This document shows positions 1 to 13,203 of a stretch of 64,000 bases of DNA, piece after piece. Numbering within the stretch: the stretch's first letter is position 1; the number at the start of each line of letters is the position of its first letter. The stretch is from contig NZ_BAFT02000038.1 of NCBI RefSeq assembly GCF_000308475.2, positions 62,001 through 126,000 on the forward strand, in the 5' to 3' direction. The notes beneath the pieces are model-generated. The model did not search any database. It had not been told where the DNA came from and saw only the letters and a list, made by a program, of their open reading frames with translations. The position numbers were made by a program, and so were the translations under genes. This stretch comes from Nocardia brasiliensis NBRC 14402 (GTDB lineage: Bacteria > Actinomycetota > Actinomycetes > Mycobacteriales > Mycobacteriaceae).

Positions 1-563
1 CGCGGTAATTCGCGCATCCGCGCCCAGAGGCGGCGCAGGGCCGGCACGTCCAGCAGGTGGGTGCTGCGCTCGAAGCAAGTCTGCATCCAGTCGTCGTGCG
101 TGTGCAGCTCACCGCCGCGGCCGCGCCCGGCGAAGGTACGGCCGCGGGTGTCGATGGCGCGCACGCCGCGAATGAACTCGGCCAGATCGCAGGCGAATTC
201 GATGGAGCCGCCCGGATCCGCGATGGTGGCGACCGTTCCGCTCAGCCAGGTCTGTACCGCCCACGGCAGCGGGTAGCCCGCGCCGGGTTCGCCGATCGCC
301 ATCGGCTCCGGTGTGCGAAATCTCGTGCGACCGAACAGTTTTCGCGCGGCCGCCGCCTCGGCCCGCAACGAGCGCCGTACGGACTCGACCTCCCCCGCGC
401 GCAACGGGAACCGCGCCGCGAACCGATCCCCGATCCGGAAAAGCGCATTCTCCGTACCCGCGGATGCGACCGCCCGGATCGGCAGATCACGCCAAGCCGG
501 GAACTGCTCGTCGACCAGCGCCCGCACCGTCTCGAGCGAGACGGCCAGTTGATCGGCATGCAT
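1..563 (-). CDS. Aminoglycoside phosphotransferase-family kinase, N-terminal part (cut by window edge)
   Basis: Reading the minus strand from ATG at 563 gives an open frame to the window edge beginning MHADQLAVSLETVRALVDEQ. The order 'ALVDEQFPAW', 'VASAGTEN', 'LFRIGDRFAARFPL' is typical of the APH-family kinase N-lobe, with the nucleotide loop and an ARFP strand where the lysine strand usually sits. About 187 codons are present; the catalytic loop (HGD-type) should lie beyond position 1. An AAGGGTG ribosome-binding site precedes the ATG. It is divergent from the serine hydrolase at 777. The substrate cannot be inferred: many family members are not resistance enzymes. Confidence 0.75.
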   Translation of the reverse strand, partial: MHADQLAVSLETVRALVDEQFPAWRDLPIRAVASAGTENALFRIGDRFAARFPLRAGEVESVRRSLRAEAAAARKLFGRTRFRTPEPMAIGEPGAGYPLPWAVQTWLSGTVATIADPGGSIEFACDLAEFIRGVRAIDTRGRTFAGRGRGGELHTHDDWMQTCFERSTHLLDVPALRRLWARMRELP

Positions 564-737
564 GGTCACCCTTGCAGCGTGACAAACCGTCACCCGCGCC
601 CACAAGCGATTTCCCGCAGTGCACGGCCCCCTCGCTCGGCACGGCTCCGTGCAAACGACGCGGCCACACCGCAGCGCGCCGCATTGTCTACCCAAATCAT
701 TTCTGAACAGGCATTTTCCGGTGCCGGAGACTTCGGC

Positions 738-769
738 TTGACCTTGCCCCTAGGGCAAGGTTCGACGAT
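738..769 (+). promoter_or_regulatory. MerR-type promoter/operator of the serine hydrolase gene
   Basis: A -35 TTGACC (738-743) and a -10-like GACGAT (764-769) are separated by 20 bp, the over-long spacer typical of MerR-activated promoters. A perfect dyad ACCTTGCCC-N3-GGGCAAGGT (741-761) fills the spacer. The ATG of the next gene is 8 nt after the -10, so the transcript would be leaderless. The MerR gene at 2235 is the obvious regulator. Confidence 0.75.
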
Positions 770-776
770 AGTTCTC

Positions 777-2201
777 ATGAACAGCAACGCACTGCACGAC
801 ATCGCAACTCACATCCGCGAACAGGCCGCCACCTGCTGCGAGGCCAACCTCGTTCCCGGTTTCGTCGCCGGGGTCTATCGAGCGGGTGAACAGGTCGTCG
901 TAGCGCACGGCACGGCGAATGCCCGGACCGGTGCGCCGATGCTCGAGCACACCGGATTCCTCTTCGGCTCGGTCACCAAGGTGCTCACCACCACCCTGGT
1001 GCTGCAGCAGGTCGAGCGTGACAACCTCGACCTCGACGCGCCGGTGGTGCGCTACCTGCCCGAATTCGCGTTGAACGCGCCCGGCGCGGCGGACAAGATC
1101 CTGGTGCGGCACCTGATCTCGCACACCAACGGCATCGACGCGGACCTGTACTTCCCCGACGCCAAAGGCAGTGCCGCACTGCGCACTTACCTCGCGGGTC
1201 TCGCCGAGGGCAGCGGCGTCCTGTTCGAGCCGGGTGAGCAGCTCAGCTATTCGAACGGCGGCATGATCGTCGCGGGCCGCCTGCTCGAAGTGGTGACCGG
1301 CCTGTCCTTCCACGCACTACTCGAGCGCGACATCTACGGCCCGGTCGGCATGCGCGAATCCAGCACCTCGGCCGAACAAGCCATCCTGCGCAGCACCGCC
1401 GTCGGCCACTTCCTGAACCCGGAGACCATGTCCGCCGCACCCACCGGCATGTTCACGCTGCCCGACACCTGGGGTCCGGCGGGCGGCACACCCATCGGCA
1501 CCGTCGCCGACCTGCTCGCATTCGGCCGTACCCACCTCGCGGGCGGAGTGTCGCCCACCGGGGTTCGCGTTCTATCGACCGATTCGGTCGACCTGATGCA
1601 GCGGGTTTCGCACGATATGGCGACGCCGAACGTGCCGCCGATGGGCATGGGCTGGGTGCGCTACCCGTTCGGCGACACCACCGTGCTCGCCATGTCGGGC
1701 GCCTCGCCCGGCGGTGTGTCGCTGCTGTGCGTGGTGCCCGAACACGATCTGGTCTTCGCCGCGTTCGGCAACAGCCCGGACGCGATCATGCTGCAGGATC
1801 AGCTGCTGCAGTGGCTGCTGCGCACCCAGCTCGGCGTCGAAATCCCTACGCTGGTCACCGAATTCGCGGAGGACGTCGACCTCACCCCATACGTCGGCAC
1901 CTATCGTTCGAACCAGCTCCGGATCGAGGTCAGCATTGTCGACGGCCAGCTCGAGGAACGGATGACCTACGAGCCCGCCGACGAATCGCAGGAACGGGTC
2001 TTCACCGAGTTCGCGGGTGGCACGACCGCGGCCCCGCCGCAGCGGTACGTGGCGATCCGGCCCGGCCTGTTCGCCCCGGTGGGCTACCCGCTGGAGACGT
2101 TCGACGGCTACCTGCGCCTCCTGCTGGTCTCCTTCCACGATATTCAGGACGGCCGGGCCCGTTTCCGCAACGGCGGCGGCCGGCTCACCCGCCGCGCCTG
2201 A
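777..2201 (+). CDS. Serine hydrolase of the class C beta-lactamase / DD-peptidase-like family
   Basis: A 474-residue protein with the two catalytic motifs of the beta-lactamase/penicillin-binding serine hydrolase fold: SVTK (S65-x-x-K68, the acylation serine and general base) and YSN (158-160). A C-terminal domain of about 110 residues resembles the lipocalin-like tails of esterase-type members. I see no signal peptide, so it may be cytoplasmic. ATG 777 is chosen although the frame is open further upstream, because the MerR-type promoter ends just before it and the homologous sequence begins there. The next gene encodes a MerR regulator, 33 nt downstream. It may be a beta-lactamase, esterase or peptidase; the substrate is unknown. 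Confidence 0.85.
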   Translation: MNSNALHDIATHIREQAATCCEANLVPGFVAGVYRAGEQVVVAHGTANARTGAPMLEHTGFLFGSVTKVLTTTLVLQQVERDNLDLDAPVVRYLPEFALNAPGAADKILVRHLISHTNGIDADLYFPDAKGSAALRTYLAGLAEGSGVLFEPGEQLSYSNGGMIVAGRLLEVVTGLSFHALLERDIYGPVGMRESSTSAEQAILRSTAVGHFLNPETMSAAPTGMFTLPDTWGPAGGTPIGTVADLLAFGRTHLAGGVSPTGVRVLSTDSVDLMQRVSHDMATPNVPPMGMGWVRYPFGDTTVLAMSGASPGGVSLLCVVPEHDLVFAAFGNSPDAIMLQDQLLQWLLRTQLGVEIPTLVTEFAEDVDLTPYVGTYRSNQLRIEVSIVDGQLEERMTYEPADESQERVFTEFAGGTTAAPPQRYVAIRPGLFAPVGYPLETFDGYLRLLLVSFHDIQDGRARFRNGGGRLTRRA

Positions 2202-2234
2202 CCGTTCCGGCCGGGCGAGACGACGAGTGCAAGG

Positions 2235-2963
2235 ATGACCCGCATGATCACGATCGGCCGGCTCGCGGACTTCGCCGGAGTGACCACCAAGGCCATCCGC
2301 CACTATCACGAGCGCGGTCTGCTCCCCGAGCCCGACCGCGACTCGTCCGGCTACCGGCGCTACACCGCCCAGCACGCGATCGATCTCGTCAAGATCAGGA
2401 CCCTGGCCGAGGCGGGCGTCCCGCTTGTCCGCGTCAAAAACCTGCTCGACGCCGACCCCGAAACGCTCGCCGCCGCGATCGCCGAGATCGACCGCGACGT
2501 CCGCAAGCGCATGACCCAACTGCGGCACACCCGCGAGCATCTCGCCCAATTACGCGGCGGCGACCGGCTTTTCGTCTCCCCTGAGGTCGCCGACTTCCTC
2601 GATGAACTCCGCGAACTCGGTGCCAGCGACCGCCAGATCCGCCTCGAACGCGACGGCTGGATTCTTTTGCAAACCGCCTCCCCTGCCGACGCCACCCTCT
2701 GGTTGGCCGAAAAGCGTGAACTGCTAGCGGTTCCCGAGTTCCGCGCCCTCTACCTGGAGCACGACGCCGCATTCCACTGGTCCCCCGACGACCCGCGCCT
2801 GCCCGCCCTCGCCGAGCGCACCCGCACCTGGTTCACCACCCACCACCTCCACTCCGAAACCCGCCCGGTCCAAAACCCCGCCATCGCCCGCCTCGCCGCC
2901 CACTCCCAACCCGGCGCCACCTCCCCCGCCTGGCACCGCCTCGCCCAACTCATGCAGAGCTGA
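2235..2963 (+). CDS. MerR-family transcriptional regulator
   Basis: 242 residues. The winged-helix DNA-binding domain (about residues 4-75) has the MerR signature 'TIGRLADFAGVTTKAIRHYH', 'RGLLPEPDRDSSGYRRY'. A coiled-coil dimer helix follows (about 80-115), then a large effector domain with no cysteine-rich metal site, so the inducer is probably organic. It sits directly after the serine hydrolase it likely activates, through the dyad at 741-761. It is closely similar in layout to the MerR gene at 60038, which follows another hydrolase. It is convergent with uvrA. Confidence 0.93.
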   Translation: MTRMITIGRLADFAGVTTKAIRHYHERGLLPEPDRDSSGYRRYTAQHAIDLVKIRTLAEAGVPLVRVKNLLDADPETLAAAIAEIDRDVRKRMTQLRHTREHLAQLRGGDRLFVSPEVADFLDELRELGASDRQIRLERDGWILLQTASPADATLWLAEKRELLAVPEFRALYLEHDAAFHWSPDDPRLPALAERTRTWFTTHHLHSETRPVQNPAIARLAAHSQPGATSPAWHRLAQLMQS

Positions 2964-2966
2964 TCA

Positions 2967-3008
2967 CGTAACCGGTCCCAGACCGGATAGGTCCGGGGAC
3001 CGGTTACG
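2967..3008. terminator. Bidirectional intrinsic terminator between MerR gene and uvrA
   Basis: Perfect 13-bp inverted repeat CGTAACCGGTCCC (2967-2979) / GGGACCGGTTACG (2996-3008), with a smaller nested GACC/GGTC hairpin in the loop. It lies in the 50-bp gap between two convergent genes and can serve both. Confidence 0.7.
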
Positions 3009-3013
3009 CGGGA

Positions 3014-6049
<3,036 letters not shown>

Positions 6050-6531
6050 CTGGTGAATCCCTTCTCGATCGTGTTCGGGTGAACCGACAAAACGGCGTCC
6101 AGACCTATCCCGCCGCCATGCTAGGCGTGCCCACCGACAAGTTTCGCTCGCGCGGGTCGCGCGGGATAGTGCGGCGGGGTCACGGCCGCTTCAGCTGCGG
6201 GGATGCGCGGGCAACGCACCGGAACTCGACGGGTACGACAGCACGCACACTTCGCCACAGGTCACCGGCGACGCCGCCGACCCCCTCCGGAACACCCGGC
6301 CCCAGCAAACCCATCGTACGCAGCTTCGCCACCTCCCCGCCGCCGGGCCATAGCTCGACCGCAGCGCGAGTGAGCCGGACCACGCGGGGACGTAATCCGC
6401 TGCGCCGGATACCTCTTCACGGCGATCCAGCCTGCGCGCGGGCGGACCCGGCTAATTTGAGCAGGGGATGCGGGGATCGATCGGGCTCGCGAGGTCGGTG
6501 AACCGGGACGGCAGTGCGGCAGGAGGGTTGC
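6050..6531. other. Intergenic region between uvrA and dosR
   Basis: Holds the divergent promoters of uvrA and dosR. Short open frames on both strands have no recognisable protein character. A GTTC-GGGT-GAAC dyad at 6073-6084 is just upstream of uvrA but is not a LexA box. AGGAGG at 6521-6526 is the ribosome-binding site of dosR. Confidence 0.6.
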
Positions 6532-7164
6532 GTGATCACCGTTTTTCTGGTGGACGACCACGAGATCGTCCGGCGTGGCCTGATCGACCTGCTCGACAGC
6601 GACCCGGAACTGCGGGTGATCGGCGAGGCCGGTGATGTGGCGCAGGCGCTGGCCCGGATTCCGGCGCTGCGGCCCGACGTCGCCGTGCTCGATGTCCGGC
6701 TACCCGACGGCAACGGCATCGAGCTGTGCCGCGACCTGCTGGCCGAGGTCGACGGGCTGCGCTGCCTGATCCTCACCTCCTATACCGACGAGCAGGCGAT
6801 GCTCGACGCGATCCTGGCGGGCGCGGGCGGCTATGTGGTGAAGAACATCAAGGGCATGGAATTGGCCGCGGCGATCAAGGCCGTCGGTGCGGGCCGCTCC
6901 CTGCTGGACAATCGCGCGGCGGCCGCACTGCGGGCGCGACTGCGCGCGGGTACCGCGGAAGACGGCGCGCTGGCCGGGCTCACCGAGCAGGAACGCAGGC
7001 TGCTCGCACTGCTCGGCGAGGGCCTCACCAACCGGCAGATCGCCGCCCGCATGTTCCTGGCCGAGAAGACAGTGAAGAACTACGTGTCCCGGCTGCTCGC
7101 CAAACTCGGCATGGAGCGCCGGACCCAGGCGGCGGTGCTGGCCAGCAAGCTCGGCGAACGCTGA
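6532..7164 (+). CDS. dosR: DevR/DosR-type two-component response regulator (NarL family)
   Basis: 210 residues, matching M. tuberculosis DosR almost segment by segment: receiver acidic pair D8/D9, phospho-acceptor D54 in '[20 protein letters not shown]', T82 and K104 in '[10 protein letters not shown]', then the LuxR-type helix-turn-helix '[20 protein letters not shown]'. In mycobacteria DosR is phosphorylated by DosS/DosT under hypoxia, NO or CO and induces dormancy genes. GTG 6532 is chosen over an upstream frame extension because AGGAGG lies 5 nt before it and the numbering of D54/K104 then equals that of DosR. A DosS-like gene follows after 8 nt. Confidence 0.95.
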   Translation: MITVFLVDDHEIVRRGLIDLLDSDPELRVIGEAGDVAQALARIPALRPDVAVLDVRLPDGNGIELCRDLLAEVDGLRCLILTSYTDEQAMLDAILAGAGGYVVKNIKGMELAAAIKAVGAGRSLLDNRAAAALRARLRAGTAEDGALAGLTEQERRLLALLGEGLTNRQIAARMFLAEKTVKNYVSRLLAKLGMERRTQAAVLASKLGER

Positions 7165-7172
7165 ACCGGGCC

Positions 7173-8369
7173 GTGGCCGAGATCCCGCACACCGTGCTGG
7201 ACACCCTGCGCGCGGTCGTCGACACGGCGACCCGGGTCGCGATCGACAACGCCAGGCTCTACGAATGGGCCCGCACCAGACAGGCGTGGATCGAGGCGAC
7301 CAGCGATATCACCACCGAATTCCTGGCGGGCACCGCACCGGACCGGGTGCTCGCGCGGGTGGTCGAGCACGCGCGCACGCTGACCGGCTCACAGCGCGCG
7401 CTGCTCGCGGTGGTCGAGCCCGGCATCCCGCCCGAAGAAGCCACCGAACTCGTGGTCGCGCAATGGTCCCTCGCCGCGGAACCGGTCGCGCGACAAACGG
7501 TGCGGCTCACCGACACCGCGGCCGGTAAGGCGTTCGCGGAGCGCACGGCGGTCCAGCTCGCGGACGCGCGGGACGTCGATCTCGGCGCGCCCGTCGCGGC
7601 GGCCGGTCCGGCCGTGATCCTGCCGTTGCAGACCGCGGGCGTGGTACTGGGCGTGCTGATCATCGTGCGCGGACCCGAATCCGCGCCCTACTCCGCCGAA
7701 CTCATCGCACTGGCCTCGGCGTTCACCGACCAGGCCGCCCTGGCCATGCAATTGGCCGAGGCGCAACGCAAGGCGCGGGAACTGGACGTGCTCGCCGACC
7801 GCGACCGCATCGCCCGCGATCTGCACGACCATGTCGTCCAGCGGGTCTTCGCGGTCGGCCTCGGCCTGCAGGGCCTGGCCACCCGGGTCGGCGACGAGCA
7901 AGTCCGGCAACGACTCTCGGACGAGATCGACCGGCTCCAGGAGATCGTGCACGAGATCAGGACGACGATCTTCGACCTGCACGGCGGCGCGGGCGCCTCG
8001 CTGCGCAAGCGACTGGAGGACGCGATCCGGCAGCAGACCACCGACACCGCGATCCGGGCCAGGCTACGCGTCGACGGACCGTTGTCGGTGGTCGGTCCCG
8101 CGCTGGCCGATCACGCGGAAGCCGTTGTGCGCGAGTCGGTCAGCAACGCGGTACGCCATTCCGGCGGGGACTCCGTGACGATCGATATCGCCATCGGTGA
8201 CGAGCTGACCATCCTGGTCCAGGACAACGGCTGGGGCCTGCCCGACGACGTGATCCCCAGCGGCCTGGCCAATCTCGCGCAGCGCGCGATCGAATCGGAC
8301 GGCCGCTGCCGGATCGAGGATGGTGCGCACGGCGGCACGGTGGTGCAGTGGTCGGTGCCGCTCAGCTGA
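7173..8369 (+). CDS. DosS-like sensor histidine kinase lacking the heme GAF domain
   Basis: About 398 residues from GTG 7173. Residues 1-35 match only the last helix of DosS GAF-A ('[20 protein letters not shown]'). A second GAF domain (about 45-195), a HisKA_3 dimerisation helix with '[13 protein letters not shown]' (phosphohistidine about H218) and a complete HATPase domain ('[11 protein letters not shown]', 'DNGWGLPDD') follow. The heme-binding GAF-A, about 170 residues in the paralogue at 9372, is absent; no upstream frame restores it because dosR ends 8 nt before. It may sense a different signal through GAF-B or act as an accessory kinase for DosR. Confidence 0.85.
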   Translation: MAEIPHTVLDTLRAVVDTATRVAIDNARLYEWARTRQAWIEATSDITTEFLAGTAPDRVLARVVEHARTLTGSQRALLAVVEPGIPPEEATELVVAQWSLAAEPVARQTVRLTDTAAGKAFAERTAVQLADARDVDLGAPVAAAGPAVILPLQTAGVVLGVLIIVRGPESAPYSAELIALASAFTDQAALAMQLAEAQRKARELDVLADRDRIARDLHDHVVQRVFAVGLGLQGLATRVGDEQVRQRLSDEIDRLQEIVHEIRTTIFDLHGGAGASLRKRLEDAIRQQTTDTAIRARLRVDGPLSVVGPALADHAEAVVRESVSNAVRHSGGDSVTIDIAIGDELTILVQDNGWGLPDDVIPSGLANLAQRAIESDGRCRIEDGAHGGTVVQWSVPLS

Positions 8370-8452
8370 GCGGTCCGGCGCGCCGAGCGGTCCGCCGGAC
8401 TGGGCGGTCCGCAGGCCGAGCCTTCCGACGAGTCCAGCGGTCCGGCGTGCTA

Positions 8453-11093
<2,641 letters not shown>

Positions 11094-11626
11094 TCGGACG
11101 ACATAGCCGGCGGGCGGAGCCGTGCAGCCGGTTGCCGGTCCCCTCCGATGGCGCCGACGCGTATCGCGCAGCTGGACACGCACTCGGCGCGTGCGCACCG
11201 ATCTGCCCCGATCGCGCGAGCGACACCACCGCACGCCAGCGAATCCGGGTACCCGCCCGGTCCGCCCCACCGCGGCCCGAACGCCGCCGACATGCCGAGG
11301 AACAAGCCGTATCACCGGCCCGCGTGTCGCCGACGACGGGCGGTGACGACCCGATCCCGGGAAACGTCCTATGATCTTGAAGGCGGTATCGGTTGTCCGG
11401 GTCGCAGCCGGCCTCGCGTCGGTCCGGCCCGGGATTCCCCGGCTGAGCGGTATCGGCCGGAAATTTCCCGGAAAAAACGGGGCTGTAATGATCGGCGGAC
11501 CGAGCCCGATCAAGTGCGCGAACTGTGATCGAGGCAATAGCGTCGGCGCTGTGATCTCGTACGCGCCGATACCAGAATAATCCCATGTTCCAATGGCCAT
11601 AATCGGGTCGACGATCGGGGGTTCGA
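11094..11626. other. Intergenic region without a supported gene
   Basis: 533 bp between the dosS-type kinase and the GGDEF gene. Several short frames exist on both strands but have mixed codon use and no recognisable domain. The last part presumably carries the promoter of the GGDEF gene. I see no hairpin strong enough to call. Confidence 0.5.
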
Positions 11627-12970
11627 GTGGGTGAGGACAAGGTAGCCGCTGCGGTCGACGCCGCCGAGCAGCTGGCCGAGCGCTACCGTTCCCTGGTCGA
11701 GCACTCACCCGACGGCATCTGCGTGCACGAGCGCGGCGTCCTCGTCTATGCCAACCCCGCTGCCGTCCGTTTGCTGGCCGCCGGCACCGCCGACGACGTG
11801 ATCGGCAAGCCGCTCACCCAGTTCGTCCACCCCAGCTCGGTCCCGGGGATGCTGGAGCGGATCAGCCACCTCACCACCAAGGGCGCCGCCTCCCGGCCGA
11901 CCGAGATGACGCTGGTCCGCCTAGACGGCGCCCCGGTGCCGGTGGAAACCGTCTCGGTGCTCACCGCCTGGCACGACCGGCTCGCCTACCAGGTGGTCAT
12001 CCACGACCTCACGGCCCAGCGGCACGCCGAGGCCGCGCAGCAGTTGGCCGAGCAGCACTTCACCACGGTCGTCTCGCAGCTCGAAGAGGGCGTGGTGGTG
12101 ATCGATACCGAAGGCCGGATCGAATCCATCAACCCGGCGGCCCGGCGCATCTTCGGCGCCGAGGACAGCGATGCCATCATCGGTCAGCCGATCGACGCGC
12201 TGCCGCTGACCCTGCTCGACGCGAACGCGCAACCGCTGCCGCCACACCGCCACCCGATCGCCCGCACCCTCGCCACCGGCGAGACCATCACCGGTTACGT
12301 CTTCGGCGTCGACCGGGTCGACGGTCAGCGGCGATGGCTATCCGGTAGCAGCAGGCTGCTCAACCCCGACGACAAGCGCTCCTCGGCGGTGTCCTCCTTC
12401 GCCGACATCACCGAGTTCCGGGCCAGCCGGCGGCAACTGGAGTACCAGGCCACGCACGACTCGCTGACCGGACTGGCGAACCGCTCGCTGATCCTGTCCC
12501 AGCTGGCGGGCGCGCTGGCCACCAGCGAGGACCTGCCGGTGTCCACCGTGCTGTTCATCGACCTGGACGGGTTCAAGGCGATCAACGACACCCTCGGGCA
12601 CGCGATCGGCGACACGGTGCTGCAGATCGTCGCGCAACGGCTGCAGCGCGCGTTGCGCGGCGACGATATCGTCGGGCGGCTCGGCGGCGACGAATTCCTG
12701 GTGTTGCTCTCCGGCCGGACCCGGCGGGTGGATATCGACGCGCTGGTGGAACGCCTGCGCACCACCATGGCCGAGCCGATCATCGCGCGCGGGCACCGCA
12801 TCGAGGTGAACGCCTCGATCGGCGTGGCACCGCTCAGCGTCGGCGACCGGCGCACCCCGGAGGCGGTCCTGCACGACGCCGATCTCGCCATGTACCGGGC
12901 CAAGCCGTCCGGGCACCGCGAGGGCACGGTCACCAAGGGTCGCAGACCCAACAGCACGCACGCCTCCTGA
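11627..12970 (+). CDS. PAS-PAS-GGDEF diguanylate cyclase
   Basis: 447 residues. Two PAS domains (about 18-130 with 'YRSLVEHSPDGICVHERG', and about 143-265 with 'VVSQLEEGVVVIDTEGRIES') precede a GGDEF domain (about 275-440). The active-site loop GGDEF (353-357) is intact, and the inhibitory I-site R344xxD347 sits five residues before it, so it should make cyclic di-GMP and be feedback-inhibited. There is no EAL domain and no membrane segment, so it is likely a cytoplasmic sensor. GTG 11627 follows a GGGG purine run. Its place next to the dormancy block suggests, but does not prove, a shared redox or gas cue. Confidence 0.93.
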   Translation: MGEDKVAAAVDAAEQLAERYRSLVEHSPDGICVHERGVLVYANPAAVRLLAAGTADDVIGKPLTQFVHPSSVPGMLERISHLTTKGAASRPTEMTLVRLDGAPVPVETVSVLTAWHDRLAYQVVIHDLTAQRHAEAAQQLAEQHFTTVVSQLEEGVVVIDTEGRIESINPAARRIFGAEDSDAIIGQPIDALPLTLLDANAQPLPPHRHPIARTLATGETITGYVFGVDRVDGQRRWLSGSSRLLNPDDKRSSAVSSFADITEFRASRRQLEYQATHDSLTGLANRSLILSQLAGALATSEDLPVSTVLFIDLDGFKAINDTLGHAIGDTVLQIVAQRLQRALRGDDIVGRLGGDEFLVLLSGRTRRVDIDALVERLRTTMAEPIIARGHRIEVNASIGVAPLSVGDRRTPEAVLHDADLAMYRAKPSGHREGTVTKGRRPNSTHAS

Positions 12971-13203
12971 GGCGACGGCCGCGCCGATGACCTCGATCAC
13001 GCCCGCGACTCGCGGACCAACACGCCCGGCGCTGCGACCTGCACCGGAGTACTGGACGGCATGATTTCGGGTACACCAGCGGTTACGGCGAGCGCGCCGC
13101 AATCGCAGTAGACTCGACAACTCTGTTTTCCGAGCGTTCGGGTGCGCGGTGTCGACCGCGTGTACCGTTCGCCCGGCTTCATCGCGGTGACAAGGAGTTC
13201 AGT

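Noticed and set aside
6073..6084. GTTC-N4-GAAC dyad just upstream of uvrA as a LexA/SOS box
   Set aside because: The actinobacterial SOS box is GAAC-N4-GTTC; here the half-sites are in the wrong order.
6079..6501. 140-codon frame between uvrA and dosR
   Set aside because: Low-complexity Arg/Pro/Thr/Ser composition, no ribosome-binding site, no recognisable motif, covers the promoter region.
6499..6518. Second DosR box in front of dosR (around CCGGGACGGCAGTGC)
   Set aside because: Only about half of the consensus positions match; the central W-rich part is missing.
11094..11626. Short ORFs on both strands after the dosS/T gene
   Set aside because: Several mutually overlapping frames with poor codon bias and no domain; none is better than the others.
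13004..13203. Rifamycin-associated element upstream of helD
   Set aside because: I looked for the inverted GGGGCTTGC/GCAAGxCCC pattern and did not find it, so a HelR-type rifamycin response is not claimed.
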